Shown here: positions 33,596 through 43,732 of the stretch, one piece after another
Layout of the letters: each line of letters begins with the position of its first letter
Numbering within the stretch: position 1 is the stretch's first letter
Assembly (NCBI RefSeq): GCF_947500045.1
Contig: NZ_CANMQQ010000001.1
Location: 1-64,000, forward strand
DNA length: 64,000 bases
DNA from: an uncultured Ruegeria sp.
GTDB lineage: Bacteria > Pseudomonadota > Alphaproteobacteria > Rhodobacterales > Rhodobacteraceae
Direction: 5' to 3'
The notes under the pieces: generated by a model
What the model was told of the DNA's origin: nothing
Databases searched by the model: none
Seen by the model: only the letters and a program-made list of their open reading frames with translations
Program-made: the position numbers and the translations under genes

Positions 33596-34894
33596 ATGGC
33601 TGATCAAACAACAAATCCGATCGCCTTCGTGGCTGATGGCACCATTCCTCCGTCGCCTCCACCGGCGAACCAGACGGGTGCGGTTAAATGGCTGCGCGAG
33701 AACCTGTTCTCGGGCGTGTCAAACACGATCCTGACAGTTCTGTCGCTGATCCTGATCTATGTGCTTTTGAAGAACACGATGCCATGGATCTTGAATGGGG
33801 TGTGGAACGCAAACTCTCTGGCTGAATGTCGCGAGATCCTCGCCGGCAAGACCGGGGCGTGTTTCGCGGTTCTAACCGAACGCTGGCCTCAGCTGATCTA
33901 TGGGTTTAAATACCCTGTTGATGCGTACTGGCGCCCAAACTTGGCCTTTGTGCTGATGCTTGTAGCCATTGCACCGGTCCTGTTCTTTGACCTTCCGCGC
34001 AAACTTCTGATCATTACGGCGCTCTATCCCTTTGTCGCTTTCTGGCTGATTTGGGGTGGCACGATTCTTGTGCCCATCGTTGCGTTGGTTGGCTGCGTTG
34101 CTGCGGGGGCTGTCTTTCAGAAGTTCGGGAAGAACAGTTTTGCTGCTGGATTCTTCGGGGCCATCATCGTTGCATTGGTTGTCTGGAAGCTAGGCGGTGC
34201 GTTGATCCCTGAAGGCGCGTCCGACGGGGCATGGCTTTCGGCTGTTCCCAGCCGCGATCTGGGGGGCTTTATGCTCAACATGATGCTGGGCCTGGCCTGC
34301 GTGTCGTTGTCTGTGCCTTTGGGGATTGCGCTAGCACTGGGTCGTCAGTCGAACATGCCGCTGATCAAGTGGGTTTGTGTCATCTTCATCGAATTCATTC
34401 GCGGTGTGCCTCTGATCACGCTGCTGTTTGTGGCTTCGGTGATGTTGTCATACTTCTTCCCGCCTGACAGCACTGTCGACCTGTTCCTGCGCGTTGTGAT
34501 CATGATCACCATGTTCTCTGCCGCCTATATCGCCGAAGTGATCCGAGGTGGATTGGCAGCGCTTCCGCGCGGACAGTATGAAGCAGCGGACAGTCTGGGT
34601 CTGGATTACCCCCAGGCCATGCGACTGATCATCCTGCCACAGGCATTGAAGATTTCAATCCCAGGTATCGTGAACGTGGCCGTGGGCCTGTTCAAGGATA
34701 CCACACTGGTTTCGGTCATCTCGATGTTTGATCTGGTGGGTATGATCCGGGGTCCCATCCTGGCGTCGACCGAATGGAACGGCGTCTATTGGGAGCTTCT
34801 GGGCTTTGCCGCACTTCTGTTCTTTGTCGTCTGCTACGGCATTTCTCAATATTCACAGTGGCTCGAGCGTCGTCTTGCCACTGATCATCATTAA
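33596..34894 (+). CDS. aapM: General L-amino-acid ABC transporter, permease M
   Basis: A 432-residue permease (AapM/BztC). Several membrane spans precede the conserved C-terminal permease domain with the EAA-like loop 'YEAADSLGLDYPQAMRLIILPQALKISIPG' (in pieces). It forms a heterodimer with AapQ in the membrane. The N-terminus has a Pro-rich soluble stretch ('PPSPPPANQ'). Confidence 0.92.
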   Translation: MADQTTNPIAFVADGTIPPSPPPANQTGAVKWLRENLFSGVSNTILTVLSLILIYVLLKNTMPWILNGVWNANSLAECREILAGKTGACFAVLTERWPQLIYGFKYPVDAYWRPNLAFVLMLVAIAPVLFFDLPRKLLIITALYPFVAFWLIWGGTILVPIVALVGCVAAGAVFQKFGKNSFAAGFFGAIIVALVVWKLGGALIPEGASDGAWLSAVPSRDLGGFMLNMMLGLACVSLSVPLGIALALGRQSNMPLIKWVCVIFIEFIRGVPLITLLFVASVMLSYFFPPDSTVDLFLRVVIMITMFSAAYIAEVIRGGLAALPRGQYEAADSLGLDYPQAMRLIILPQALKISIPGIVNVAVGLFKDTTLVSVISMFDLVGMIRGPILASTEWNGVYWELLGFAALLFFVVCYGISQYSQWLERRLATDHH

Positions 34895-34906
34895 GGAGTT
34901 CAACAC

Positions 34907-35698
34907 ATGTCTGAACTTGCAATTGACCGCGAAATCGACCGCTCGAAGATGCAGGTGAGCGATGAGATCGCCATCGACATTAACCAGATGAACAAGTGGT
35001 ACGGATCTTTCCACGTGCTGCGCGACATCAATCTGACCGTCAATCAGGGCGAACGGATCGTTATCGCGGGACCGTCCGGTTCCGGAAAGTCCACTCTGAT
35101 CCGCTGCCTGAACGCGCTGGAAGAACACCAGCAGGGCACAATCATCGTGGATGGGACAGAGTTGTCGAATGACCTCAAGAACATCGACAAGATCCGCTCC
35201 GAGGTTGGCATGGTGTTCCAGCACTTCAACCTGTTCCCGCATCTGACCATTCTGGAAAACTGCACGCTGGCCCCAATCTGGGTGCGCAAGACGCCCAAGA
35301 AAGAGGCGGAAGAGCGCGCGATGCACTTCCTTGAGAAGGTGAAGATTCCGGAGCAGGCGGATAAATATCCTGGCATGTTGTCCGGTGGTCAGCAGCAGCG
35401 TGTGGCAATTGCCCGCTCGCTGTGCATGATGCCGCGGATCATGTTGTTTGATGAACCGACCTCGGCGCTTGACCCTGAGATGATCAAAGAGGTGCTCGAC
35501 ACCATGATCGAGCTGGCCGAGGAAGGCATGACCATGCTCTGCGTGACGCACGAGATGGGCTTTGCCCGTCAGGTCGCCAACCGCGTGATCTTTATGGATG
35601 CGGGTCAGATCGTTGAGCAAAACGAACCGGAAGAGTTCTTTAACAATCCGCAAAGCGAACGGACCAAACTGTTCCTGAGCCAGATTTTGGGGCACTGA
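34907..35698 (+). CDS. aapP: General L-amino-acid ABC transporter, ATP-binding protein
   Basis: A 263-residue ABC ATPase (AapP/BztD). Walker [10 protein letters not shown] (about residues 56-64), signature '[15 protein letters not shown]', Walker B '[14 protein letters not shown]' and the switch His in '[13 protein letters not shown]' are all present. It powers AapQM. AAGGAG precedes its ATG and a terminator follows at 35715. Confidence 0.95.
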   Translation: MSELAIDREIDRSKMQVSDEIAIDINQMNKWYGSFHVLRDINLTVNQGERIVIAGPSGSGKSTLIRCLNALEEHQQGTIIVDGTELSNDLKNIDKIRSEVGMVFQHFNLFPHLTILENCTLAPIWVRKTPKKEAEERAMHFLEKVKIPEQADKYPGMLSGGQQQRVAIARSLCMMPRIMLFDEPTSALDPEMIKEVLDTMIELAEEGMTMLCVTHEMGFARQVANRVIFMDAGQIVEQNEPEEFFNNPQSERTKLFLSQILGH

Positions 35699-35714
35699 AC
35701 CCTTTGCAATCGCG

Positions 35715-35745
35715 AAAAAGGCGGGGCTTCGGTCTCGCCTTTTTC
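35715..35745. terminator. Bidirectional terminator between aapP and the SixA-like gene
   Basis: AAAAAGGCG (35715-35723) pairs with CGCCTTTTT (35736-35744) around a short GC loop. The A run on one side and T run on the other allow termination from both directions, which suits the convergent genes. Confidence 0.9.
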
Positions 35746-36242
35746 TATTCAAGAACCTCGCGTGGGATGGCAAATTCCAGCACTTTCCCACTGCGCCATT
35801 TAACGTCCGACCAATCCTCATGGTCGAACTGGATCACCGTTGTCGCGCAGGTTGGATAATCCAAAAACCGGTCATGATCCGGGGCGTGCGCTACGATACG
35901 GTTGGCGAATTCAGCAATGCCCGGGTTGTGCCCAAGCATCAGAACCGACCTGCCCGATGCCTCGGACAGGCGGGTTAGCATTGTGTCTGGGCTTGCCAGA
36001 TACAATGTGGGGAGAAACCGCATGGTCCTGGCGGTCATACCCATCAACTGCCACGTCTCTCGGGTTCGGATGGCCGTTGAGCTGATGACCTCGTCGGGCA
36101 TCCATCCTTGGCGCTGCAACCACGCGGCCATTGCAGGGGCTGATTGGCGTCCGCGCTTGTTCAGTGGTCGATCATGATCGCTGAGTGCCGGGTCATCCCA
36201 ACTGGATTTTGCGTGGCGCATCAGGATCAACAGGCGGGTCAT
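35745..36242 (-). CDS. SixA-like histidine phosphatase
   Basis: A 165-residue phosphatase of the histidine-phosphatase (RHG) superfamily. The catalytic motif is 'LILMRHAKSSWDD' with RHA in place of RHG, the partner His is in 'MLGHNPGIAEF', and the Arg pair in 'STAIRTRETW' binds phosphate. SixA removes phosphate from phospho-His proteins; other substrates are possible. Its start overlaps the stop of the upstream Fe-S protein gene by 4 bases. Confidence 0.86.
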   Translation of the reverse strand: MTRLLILMRHAKSSWDDPALSDHDRPLNKRGRQSAPAMAAWLQRQGWMPDEVISSTAIRTRETWQLMGMTARTMRFLPTLYLASPDTMLTRLSEASGRSVLMLGHNPGIAEFANRIVAHAPDHDRFLDYPTCATTVIQFDHEDWSDVKWRSGKVLEFAIPREVLE

Positions 36243-36934
36243 GACGGGTGGAACGCGTGCATATGGTGTGCAGATTGTTCTGGATCACGCTTCGCCCCGG
36301 CACTGAGTGGGCACGCTAATCGAGCGAGGCATCCGCCGGTCATGCAGGTCTGGCCCTCTTCCGTGTTCAGGTGATCATGGCAAGCGGCGACATCATAGAA
36401 ACTGCGTGCGTTTAGCGCCCTAACTGGGCAAGCTGTTGCGCAGGGGGCGGGGCAGTTGATACAGGGCGAGGCATTGCGGGCTTCCGGAATTGCGAATTCT
36501 TCTGCGAAATGCAGCGCACCCCGGTACGAGATCAACATCCCCACTGTGTCATGCACCAAGGCCCCAACCGGACTGCTAAAAGTCCGGCCGGATTTGAGCG
36601 CCCAATCTATGAAAGGCGCGTAGGGTGGACCGCCAAAGGGGAAATGTGCCTCAGCGCCGAGCGTTTGCGCCATCTGGCCAATAACGCGTGTCGACCACCG
36701 ATCTACCGGATCTGATCCCTGCCACTCCGGGGCCTGTTTCAGCACCGGCCAGAATGCGCCAGCAGTTCCCAGCAGTATCAGAGTGCCCGTCTCAAGCTGT
36801 TTGGCTTCGGTTGAACGAGGGTGCAATGCGCCCATGATGATGAGGCCTGCGGCCTCTGTGGCTTGCTTGACGCGTGCGAACTCAGGGCTGGTATCTGATG
36901 AGGTGTCTGATTGGTCCATCATCGTAGCCCCCAT
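36239..36934 (-). CDS. Ferredoxin-like iron-sulfur protein
   Basis: A 231-residue protein. The C-terminal third holds two Cys clusters, 'SPCINCPAPCATACPVRAL' and 'CHDHLNTEEGQTCMTGGCLARLACPL' (in pieces), the pattern of two [4Fe-4S] sites as in QueG-like proteins. The N-terminal part ('GTLILLGTAGAFWPVLKQAPEW') is typical of a family common in Rhodobacterales. The reaction is unknown. The start at 36934 is one of several close Met codons. It lies between argB and the SixA-like gene in a tight minus-strand run. Confidence 0.75.
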   Translation of the reverse strand: MGATMMDQSDTSSDTSPEFARVKQATEAAGLIIMGALHPRSTEAKQLETGTLILLGTAGAFWPVLKQAPEWQGSDPVDRWSTRVIGQMAQTLGAEAHFPFGGPPYAPFIDWALKSGRTFSSPVGALVHDTVGMLISYRGALHFAEEFAIPEARNASPCINCPAPCATACPVRALNARSFYDVAACHDHLNTEEGQTCMTGGCLARLACPLSAGAKRDPEQSAHHMHAFHPS

Positions 36935-36942
36935 CGAAGCGG

Positions 36943-37806
36943 TCAGTCGGGTCGGATCAAAGAACCGGCGCCATGTTCCGTGAACAGTTCCAGCAAAACG
37001 GCGTTTGGGGCGCGGCCATCCAGAATGACCACCGCCCGCACACCGCTGTGCAGGGCGTCGAGCGCGGTTTCGGTCTTTGGGATCATGCCGCCTGCAATCG
37101 TGCCCTCTAGCGTCATCTCACGGATCTGACCAGCCTTCAGCTCGGTTACCACGTCTCCTGCGGCGTTCTTCACGCCAGACACATCGGTGAGCAACAGAAG
37201 GCGATCCGCCTTGAGCGCCGAGGCAATCGCACCCGCAGCCGTGTCGCCGTTGACGTTGAATGTCTCGCCCTCGCGACCCGCGCCCAAGGGGGCGATCACG
37301 GGGATCACGTCGTGCGAGAACAGATCATGCAGAACCTTTGGATTCATCTCGGACGGTGAGCCCACAAAGCCCAGCGATGGATCGGTCTGGTCGCAGATCA
37401 TCAGATTGGCATCCTTGCCCGATAGACCCACGGCCGAGCCGCCCTGACTGTTGATCGCCTGCACGATACGTTTGTTCACGAGACCCGAGAGCACCATCTC
37501 GACCACTTCAACGGTGGCATTGTCTGTCACGCGCTTGCCGCCCACAAATTCGGACTGAATATCCAGCTTATCCAGCATTGCGTTGATCATCGGCCCGCCG
37601 CCATGAACAATGACCGGGTTTACGCCCACCTGTCGCATCAGAACGACGTCGCGGGCAAAGCTCTCCATCGCTTCGTCGCTGCCCATGGCATGCCCACCCA
37701 GTTTGATGACGACAATTGCGCCATCATAACGCTGCAGGTAGGGCAGGGCGCTGTTCAAAGTTGCGGCTGTGGCGATCCAATCCCGGTTCATATCTCGTGT
37801 CTGCAT
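36943..37806 (-). CDS. argB: Acetylglutamate kinase
   Basis: A 287-residue enzyme that phosphorylates N-acetylglutamate, the second step of arginine synthesis. '[10 protein letters not shown]' binds ATP phosphate, '[10 protein letters not shown]' the acetylglutamate, and '[27 protein letters not shown]' (in pieces) the nucleotide. The N-terminal helix and C-terminal '[14 protein letters not shown]' fit the arginine-inhibited hexameric type. It is followed by the Fe-S protein gene after 8 bp. Confidence 0.96.
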   Translation of the reverse strand: MQTRDMNRDWIATAATLNSALPYLQRYDGAIVVIKLGGHAMGSDEAMESFARDVVLMRQVGVNPVIVHGGGPMINAMLDKLDIQSEFVGGKRVTDNATVEVVEMVLSGLVNKRIVQAINSQGGSAVGLSGKDANLMICDQTDPSLGFVGSPSEMNPKVLHDLFSHDVIPVIAPLGAGREGETFNVNGDTAAGAIASALKADRLLLLTDVSGVKNAAGDVVTELKAGQIREMTLEGTIAGGMIPKTETALDALHSGVRAVVILDGRAPNAVLLELFTEHGAGSLIRPD

Positions 37807-37866
37807 AGCTAAAGTTCCTCTGACACACCGTGTTAGGGCCTTTGAATGGCGCTGCCAAGGGTGAAG

Positions 37867-38520
37867 CTATTCCAGATGTGCGATGATCGAACGGAGTGTC
37901 GGAATCCCGTCGCTTTTCTCGGACGAAGTCAGCACAATCTCGGGGAATGCGGCGGGATGTTTGGCCAGCGCACCGCGCACCTGATCAAGCACTTTCTCAC
38001 GTTCATTTGCCTTTACCTTATCTGCTTTGGTCAAGACACATTGGAAGGTGACAGCGCTGGTATCCAGCAGCTTCATAATCTCGGCATCGACAGGCTTTAC
38101 CCCGTGGCGCGCGTCGATCAGCACAAAGGCGCGCCGCAGGGTTTGACGCCCGCTGAGATATTGCTTCAGCAGTCGTTGCCACTTTGCCACGACCTTCACC
38201 GGTGCATTGGCGTAACCATAGCCGGGCAGGTCAACCAGATAGAGCTCTGGTCCTTGGGTGAAAAAGTTGATCTCTTGCGTCCGGCCCGGTGTGTTCGACG
38301 CGCGTGCCAGCCCCTTGGTGCCGGTTAGTGCGTTGATCAGGCTGGACTTGCCAACATTCGAACGCCCCGCAAAGCAGACCTCGAGCCGGTCGGGCGCGGG
38401 TAGGCCATCCATTGCGACGACACCTTTGACAAACTCGGATGGTCCGGCAAACAGCTTGCGCCCGGTTTCCGTTGCGAATTTATCCGGGGTTTCTGCCAGT
38501 GGGAAACGAAGCGTGGTCAC
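37867..38520 (-). CDS. engB: Ribosome biogenesis GTPase YsxC/EngB
   Basis: A 217-residue GTPase needed for 50S assembly. G1 'GRSNVGKSSLINAL', G2/G3 region 'NTPGRTQEINFF' and 'LVDLPGYGYA', and G4 'LTKADKV' are present. It starts GTG and overlaps the MOSC gene stop, as in related bacteria where yidC, MOSC and engB are adjacent. Confidence 0.95.
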   Translation of the reverse strand: MTTLRFPLAETPDKFATETGRKLFAGPSEFVKGVVAMDGLPAPDRLEVCFAGRSNVGKSSLINALTGTKGLARASNTPGRTQEINFFTQGPELYLVDLPGYGYANAPVKVVAKWQRLLKQYLSGRQTLRRAFVLIDARHGVKPVDAEIMKLLDTSAVTFQCVLTKADKVKANEREKVLDQVRGALAKHPAAFPEIVLTSSEKSDGIPTLRSIIAHLE

Positions 38521-39254
38521 AGCACCTGTACCTCGTCTCCGGTGCGGATGGTGCCGCCTTCCAGAACTTCGGCGTAGACACCAAAATCCTGATGGTCCCA
38601 GCTGCTCAGCGCACCCAATGTGTCTGCATCGCGTTCACCCGTTTCCGGGTTGGCGGTCGTGGCCAAACAACGAGTGATGCGTTCGCGGATGTGAAAGATA
38701 GCCTCGCCAATGCGAATGTTACGGCCCAGCCAATCGAACTCTTCCCACAGGGGCAAGCCATCGAACCAGATGTTGCCCCGCCAGCGCGCGATGGACAGGT
38801 CACAGCCTAGTTTTTGTTCGACTGCACGGTGCGAAGCCACATTGCAAAGGCTGATCGAGGGGAACGGGCTGTCGGTCATCCCGCGCCCGGGAACGCGTAT
38901 GATCCGGGTCGAAGCGGCCCGGTCGGCGGGCATCAACGGCTTGACCCAATCCAGAAACGCGTCCTGTTGGGTATCGGGCTTAAACGTCAGATCAGGGCGA
39001 TCAGGATGTCGAAGCGTGACACTGTCATCTTCCAACTTTGCCCAGATAGCCATTAGTAGAGGCGCTTTCGCGCCGCGGCTGAAATTGGCGCAAGACACCC
39101 ATTCCGACCCATCGGCTTTGGACGCTTCATGTGCCACCGCCCAAACACGATCCCCGGGCATGGTCTGCCCGGGGGTCATGGTGACGTGATCAAGGCTTTC
39201 GCGCCCATGGCTTTTGATCGGGTGCCGCCACAGGCTGGTGACTGCCCCGCTCAT
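38517..39254 (-). CDS. MOSC-domain protein
   Basis: A 245-residue protein with a MOSC domain, the fold that carries sulfur or binds molybdenum cofactor in sulfurases. Typical stretches are 'LWRHPIKSHGRESLDHVTMTPGQTMPGDRVWAVAH' (in pieces), 'PFPSISLCNVASHRAVEQKLG', 'RWRGNIWFDGLPLWEEFDW' (in pieces) and the ending 'GTIRTGDEVQVL'. It overlaps yidC and engB by 4 bases each, in one operon. Its exact sulfur or cofactor role is unknown. Confidence 0.88.
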   Translation of the reverse strand: MSGAVTSLWRHPIKSHGRESLDHVTMTPGQTMPGDRVWAVAHEASKADGSEWVSCANFSRGAKAPLLMAIWAKLEDDSVTLRHPDRPDLTFKPDTQQDAFLDWVKPLMPADRAASTRIIRVPGRGMTDSPFPSISLCNVASHRAVEQKLGCDLSIARWRGNIWFDGLPLWEEFDWLGRNIRIGEAIFHIRERITRCLATTANPETGERDADTLGALSSWDHQDFGVYAEVLEGGTIRTGDEVQVL

Positions 39255-41074
39255 TTGTCATCCGTCTTTGGCGTTCGTTTAAAACCCGACTTAATGTTGC
39301 CAAACACATCAGGTTTGTAGCCCTGAGTGCGCATGATCAGGTACTGCTGCGTAAAGGTGATCGTGTTGTTTGCAATCCAGTACACAACCAGACCGCTTGC
39401 GAAACTGCCCAGCATGAACATGAACACCCATGGCATCCAGGCAAAGATCATGGCTTGTGTCGGATCGGTTGGTGCCGGATTCAGCTTTTGCTGCAGCCAC
39501 ATCGAGATTCCCAGCAGCAGCGGCAAAATGCCAAGGAAGATGGTCGCCATCAACGTGCCGGGCTCGGGCCCCGCCCAAGGCATCCAGCCAAAGAAGTTCA
39601 TTATTGAGGTCGGGTCAGGCGCGCTGAGGTCACGGAACGGGCCGAACCAGGGGGCCTGCCGCAATTCGATCGTGACAAAGATCACCTTGTAGAGCGAGAA
39701 GAAGATCGGGATCTGCATCAAGATCGGCAGACAGCCCGCAGCGGGGTTCACCTTTTCCTTCTTGTACAGCTCCATCATGCCCTGCTGCACCTTCTGACGG
39801 TCGTCGCCTGCAGCTTCTTTCAGGGCTTCCATCTGCGGCTGCAATTCCTTCATCTTCGCCATCGAGACGTAGGATTTGTACGCCAGCGGGAACAGGATCG
39901 CTTTGATGATCAAGGTCAGGCCGATAATCGACCAACCCATGTTACCGATCAGTGCATTGATGTTGTGCAACAGCCAGAAAATCGGCTTGGTCAGGAAGAA
40001 GAACCAACCCCAGTCGATGCTATCAATGAACTTCTGAACGCCTTCTGATTGATATTCCCGGATTGCTTCCCATTCCTTGGCACCAGCAAACAGGCGGGTC
40101 GTTACCTCGGCGGAGGCACCTGGGGCAACCGTCACTGTCGGCATGACTGTTTCGGTCTGATAGATTTTGCGACGCGAATCGTATTTTGCCGCCGCTTTGA
40201 ATGTGGTGCCCGGCTCGGGGATCAGCGTGGTCATCCAGTAATGGTCCGTAAAGCCGATCCAGCCATCTTCCTTGACCTGATAAACCTCGGCCTGCGCCCG
40301 TTCATTCGGGTCGATATCAAAATCGCGCACATCGCCATAGTCGACCTCGGACAGCGTGCCGTCCGCCATGCCGATTACACCCTCGTGCAGGATGAAAAAG
40401 TTCTTCAGGCCCGGAAGATCGCCATCCTCACCAATGCCGTGCCGGGCGAGGATGCCGTAGGGTGCCATGCCCACTTCGGATTGCGTCGCGTTTTCAACCG
40501 ATTGGGTGACGGTGAACATATAATCCTGATCGACCGATATGGTGCGGCGGAAAGTCAGGCCATTGCCATTTGCCCAGACCAAAGTGACCGGGCTATCCAC
40601 ACCAAGTGTCTCGCCCTGTTCCAAGGTCCACAGCGTGTTGGGGCCGGGAACATCCGCACCCGCAAGACCCGCGCCCGGGGCCCAGCCGTAGATGGCATAG
40701 TAGGCTGATTCCGACCCGACCGGAGAGAGAAGCTCGACAATGGGTGCGCCTTCTTCGATGGAAACCTTGTAATCCTTCAGGGACAGCTCATCGATCCGTC
40801 CGCCCGACAAGGACAGGCTGCCCTGCAGACGTGGTGTGTCGATCGCAACACGAGGGGCCTGTTCTTCGGGCAGAGTTTCTTCGGTGGTTGCCGTTGCCTC
40901 ACCCACAGTGCTGGTGGCGCTGGGTGTTTGCACCGCTTCGCCGTCCAAAGCCGCAATTTCCGCTTGATCCTGCAGCGTGGATGGTTCCGGCGGCGGAAAC
41001 AGCACGAACCAAACTAGGATCACCAGAAAGCTGAGCGCGGTTGCTAGGATGAGATTTTTGTTCTGATCGTCCAT
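39251..41074 (-). CDS. yidC: Membrane protein insertase YidC
   Basis: A 607-residue insertase. An N-terminal membrane anchor ('LILATALSFLVILVWFVLF') is followed by the large periplasmic domain (about residues 60-360) and five C-terminal membrane spans with the conserved Arg groove near 'NMGWSIIGLTLIIKAILFPL' (in pieces). Coiled-loop 'MKELQPQMEALKEAAGDDRQKVQQ' (in pieces) is cytoplasmic. The start at 41074 ('MDDQNKN') is the usual one; a longer reading to 41119 is discounted. It acts with SecYEG or alone. Confidence 0.95.
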   Translation of the reverse strand: MDDQNKNLILATALSFLVILVWFVLFPPPEPSTLQDQAEIAALDGEAVQTPSATSTVGEATATTEETLPEEQAPRVAIDTPRLQGSLSLSGGRIDELSLKDYKVSIEEGAPIVELLSPVGSESAYYAIYGWAPGAGLAGADVPGPNTLWTLEQGETLGVDSPVTLVWANGNGLTFRRTISVDQDYMFTVTQSVENATQSEVGMAPYGILARHGIGEDGDLPGLKNFFILHEGVIGMADGTLSEVDYGDVRDFDIDPNERAQAEVYQVKEDGWIGFTDHYWMTTLIPEPGTTFKAAAKYDSRRKIYQTETVMPTVTVAPGASAEVTTRLFAGAKEWEAIREYQSEGVQKFIDSIDWGWFFFLTKPIFWLLHNINALIGNMGWSIIGLTLIIKAILFPLAYKSYVSMAKMKELQPQMEALKEAAGDDRQKVQQGMMELYKKEKVNPAAGCLPILMQIPIFFSLYKVIFVTIELRQAPWFGPFRDLSAPDPTSIMNFFGWMPWAGPEPGTLMATIFLGILPLLLGISMWLQQKLNPAPTDPTQAMIFAWMPWVFMFMLGSFASGLVVYWIANNTITFTQQYLIMRTQGYKPDVFGNIKSGFKRTPKTDDK

Positions 41075-41200
41075 CGGGGACAGCCACCTTGAGCAGTGAA
41101 ACACACCCGGTGGGTTCAACAGAGTGCAGCCCCAAAGGTCAAGCGGAATCGCCCCCTAAATCGCCGCAGCATTGGATTTGGCGTAACGAAACGACTGATT

Positions 41201-42742
41201 TCATCCCATTTTGCGGCCGATCTTGGGCGCGCCCTGTAGCTTGGCGCGATGTGTCTTGATCCATTCCACCGTCTGTTCGAACGGCATCGGCTTGGCAATC
41301 CCGAACCCTTGCACGTGGTTGCTGCCCAATTGCGCCATCAGCGCGTGCTCGCCGGGGGTTTCAACCCCCTCAGCAAGAGTCTCAAGATTCAGTCGTTCAG
41401 CCATAGTCAGAATTGCGCTGACAAGTTGCTGCTGGCTGGGATCCAGATCGGATTTCGCGACAAAAGTTCGGTCAATTTTGATGCGAGAGACATCAAATCG
41501 CTTGATCGACGCGATCGAGGCATGACCAGTGCCGAAATCATCCAGATCGATGCAACATCCGAGCGCCGCCATGCCTGCGACGTTCCGCGTGATCACATCA
41601 TCGGGCCGGCGCGAGAATACGGTTTCCAAGATCTCAACAGCCAGCCTGTCGGGCGTAAGTTCAAATTGATCCAGCTCCCATTTCAGACGGTCGAGCAGGC
41701 CGGGATTGCGTAGTTCATCGGACGAGAAATTTATGCCAATCCGGGGTATGACAGTCCCGACACTATCCCAAGTGCGCATGGCCTCAAATGCGTGGTGGCG
41801 CATGACCTGCCCCAATCGTTCCATCAGCTCGGCCTGTTCGGCGAAAGGTAAAAACACCTGCGGTCCAAGGACACCCTTGACCGGATGTTCCCACCGGGCC
41901 AGCGCCTCGAACCCTGTGATGTTACCAGTGTCGGTCGACACCTGAGGCTGGAACCACGGCCGGATTTCTCCATCGTCCAATGCCGCCTCGAACTCCTTCC
42001 GTAGATTGGCCCGAACCAGCGACCGCCGTCTGGTCGCGATTGAATAGGCGCGTATAGTCGAAGGCCCGCTTCGTTGCGCCTCGGCAAGGGCTGCGCTTGC
42101 CGCGCCGATCCATTCGTCAACCTCGGCCTGGCGCAAATCAGAGAGCAGACAGAATCCAATAGAACAGGATTGATAAACACCTGCGCCATTCAGCAAAAGC
42201 GGTTCTTCGATGGCGCTTTGGATGCGACCTGACATTTGAATGCAGGCTTCTAGGTCAAGATGTGTGGATGGATGTAGGCCGATCAGAAACCGATTCTGGT
42301 CGATCTGGGAAAAGATATCCTGATCGCGAATGATCGAGAGTATGCGGTCGCTGAACTGTTGCTTTACGTGATCGGCGGCGGCCTGTCCGTGTAAATCCTG
42401 AAGGTCTGCATAATCATCTAACGCAATTGCGATGCAGGCGGCATTCTCGCCCCGGTTTTTTGCCGCTTCACTAATTAGCTGCAACTCAGACTGAAACACG
42501 TCATATGTGACCGAGCCGCTGGGCCGCATTCCTGAGCTGTGGGCGCTGTAGGATCGACTGCCCCATTTACCGGTTAGGGCAAGAACAAGTGGCAAACCAA
42601 GCGCTGTGATGACAAGGGCGCGTTCACCACCCAGCCAGAACGCGGCCAGGCAGACGGCCGGGACAAAGGCCAGGATCTGAGGCCCGGTAAAGAGAACTCG
42701 CAATGCATCAAGGCATTGATCAACAGAGAGATTTTTCCGCAT
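41201..42742 (-). CDS. GGDEF-EAL protein, probable cyclic-di-GMP phosphodiesterase
   Basis: About 513 residues: two N-terminal membrane segments, a GGDEF-like domain in which the signature is replaced (around 'FSQIDQNRFLIGL'), then an EAL domain with intact 'FEALARW', 'EILETVF', 'DDFGTG' and 'LAEGVET'. The intact EAL motifs predict hydrolysis of c-di-GMP; the GGDEF part is probably regulatory. Start at ATG 42742 is preferred over a TTG at 42799. It lies between yidC and ttcA, positions that are often contiguous with rnpA in other genomes. Confidence 0.85.
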   Translation of the reverse strand: MRKNLSVDQCLDALRVLFTGPQILAFVPAVCLAAFWLGGERALVITALGLPLVLALTGKWGSRSYSAHSSGMRPSGSVTYDVFQSELQLISEAAKNRGENAACIAIALDDYADLQDLHGQAAADHVKQQFSDRILSIIRDQDIFSQIDQNRFLIGLHPSTHLDLEACIQMSGRIQSAIEEPLLLNGAGVYQSCSIGFCLLSDLRQAEVDEWIGAASAALAEAQRSGPSTIRAYSIATRRRSLVRANLRKEFEAALDDGEIRPWFQPQVSTDTGNITGFEALARWEHPVKGVLGPQVFLPFAEQAELMERLGQVMRHHAFEAMRTWDSVGTVIPRIGINFSSDELRNPGLLDRLKWELDQFELTPDRLAVEILETVFSRRPDDVITRNVAGMAALGCCIDLDDFGTGHASIASIKRFDVSRIKIDRTFVAKSDLDPSQQQLVSAILTMAERLNLETLAEGVETPGEHALMAQLGSNHVQGFGIAKPMPFEQTVEWIKTHRAKLQGAPKIGRKMG

Positions 42743-42812
42743 CGGTTTTACGGCCTTCGGCTTGGGCAGGGATCGCGCAGGCCAACCGTAGGAAATCAAT
42801 CTGAGTCAGTCG

Positions 42813-43694
42813 TTAACGTAGCTTGGGAATTTCGTCCGAATTTTCGTCTTTTTGAATCGGATCAAGCGAAAGGTTAGCAAAATCAAAGAGCTTTGGGTCC
42901 AGCAGATGTGAGGGGCGGGCGTTTGTCAGCGCCCGGAACATCACCTGCCGCCGCCCCGGCGCGTTCTTTTCCCATTGGTCGAGTATTTGTTTGACCTGTT
43001 GGCGCTGCAGCCCGTCCTGACTGCCGCACAGATCGCATGGGATAATGGGATAGTTCATCGCGTTGGCGAACTTCTCGCAATCTGCCTCGGCCACATGCGC
43101 GAGGGGGCGGAAAACGAACAGATCACCCTCTTCATTCACCAGTTTGGGCGGCATGGTTGCCAGGCGCCCACCGTGGAACAGGTTCATGAAAAAGGTTTCA
43201 AGGATATCGTCGCGGTGATGGCCCAACACCACCGCAGAGCAGCCTTCTTCGCGCGCGATGCGGTAGAGGTTGCCCCGGCGCAGGCGCGAACACAGCGCGC
43301 AATAGGTGCGCCCTTGTGGGACTTTATCCATCACAATCGAATAGGTGTCTTGATATTCAATCCGATGCGGCACGCCCATGCGTTCAAGAAACTCGGGCAA
43401 AACAGTCGCGGGAAAGCCCGGCTGGCCTTGATCCAAATTACAAGCCAGCAAGTCGACCGGCAGAAGCCCGCGCCATTTCAGTTCATAAAGTACCGCCAGA
43501 AGGGTATAGCTGTCCTTGCCGCCGGAAAGGCAGACCAGCCAGCGGGGTGTGGCGCCTTGTTTGCGGTCCACCATCCCGTAATGCTCGATCGCTTCGCGGG
43601 TCTGGCGCACGATGCGTTTGCGTAGCTTCTTGAATTCCGTGGTCGAGGGCGCACCGGAAAAGAGCGGATGGATGTCGTCTGCTTCATCAAACAT
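42813..43694 (-). CDS. ttcA: tRNA 2-thiocytidine synthetase TtcA
   Basis: A 293-residue PP-loop ATPase that thiolates cytidine 32 of some tRNAs. The ATP motif SGGKDS is in '[15 protein letters not shown]', and the Fe-S/CxxC pairs 'CALCSR' and 'CDLCGS' are present. '[19 protein letters not shown]' is a family hallmark. Confidence 0.94.
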   Translation of the reverse strand: MFDEADDIHPLFSGAPSTTEFKKLRKRIVRQTREAIEHYGMVDRKQGATPRWLVCLSGGKDSYTLLAVLYELKWRGLLPVDLLACNLDQGQPGFPATVLPEFLERMGVPHRIEYQDTYSIVMDKVPQGRTYCALCSRLRRGNLYRIAREEGCSAVVLGHHRDDILETFFMNLFHGGRLATMPPKLVNEEGDLFVFRPLAHVAEADCEKFANAMNYPIIPCDLCGSQDGLQRQQVKQILDQWEKNAPGRRQVMFRALTNARPSHLLDPKLFDFANLSLDPIQKDENSDEIPKLR

Positions 43695-43732
43695 GGGCGG
43701 GGCCTATCGCAGAAGGGTGAACCGGGCAAGGG

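Noticed and set aside
41075..41119. 15-codon N-terminal extension of yidC
   Set aside because: The usual YidC start followed by the membrane anchor lies at 41074; the extension has no conservation that I can recognise.
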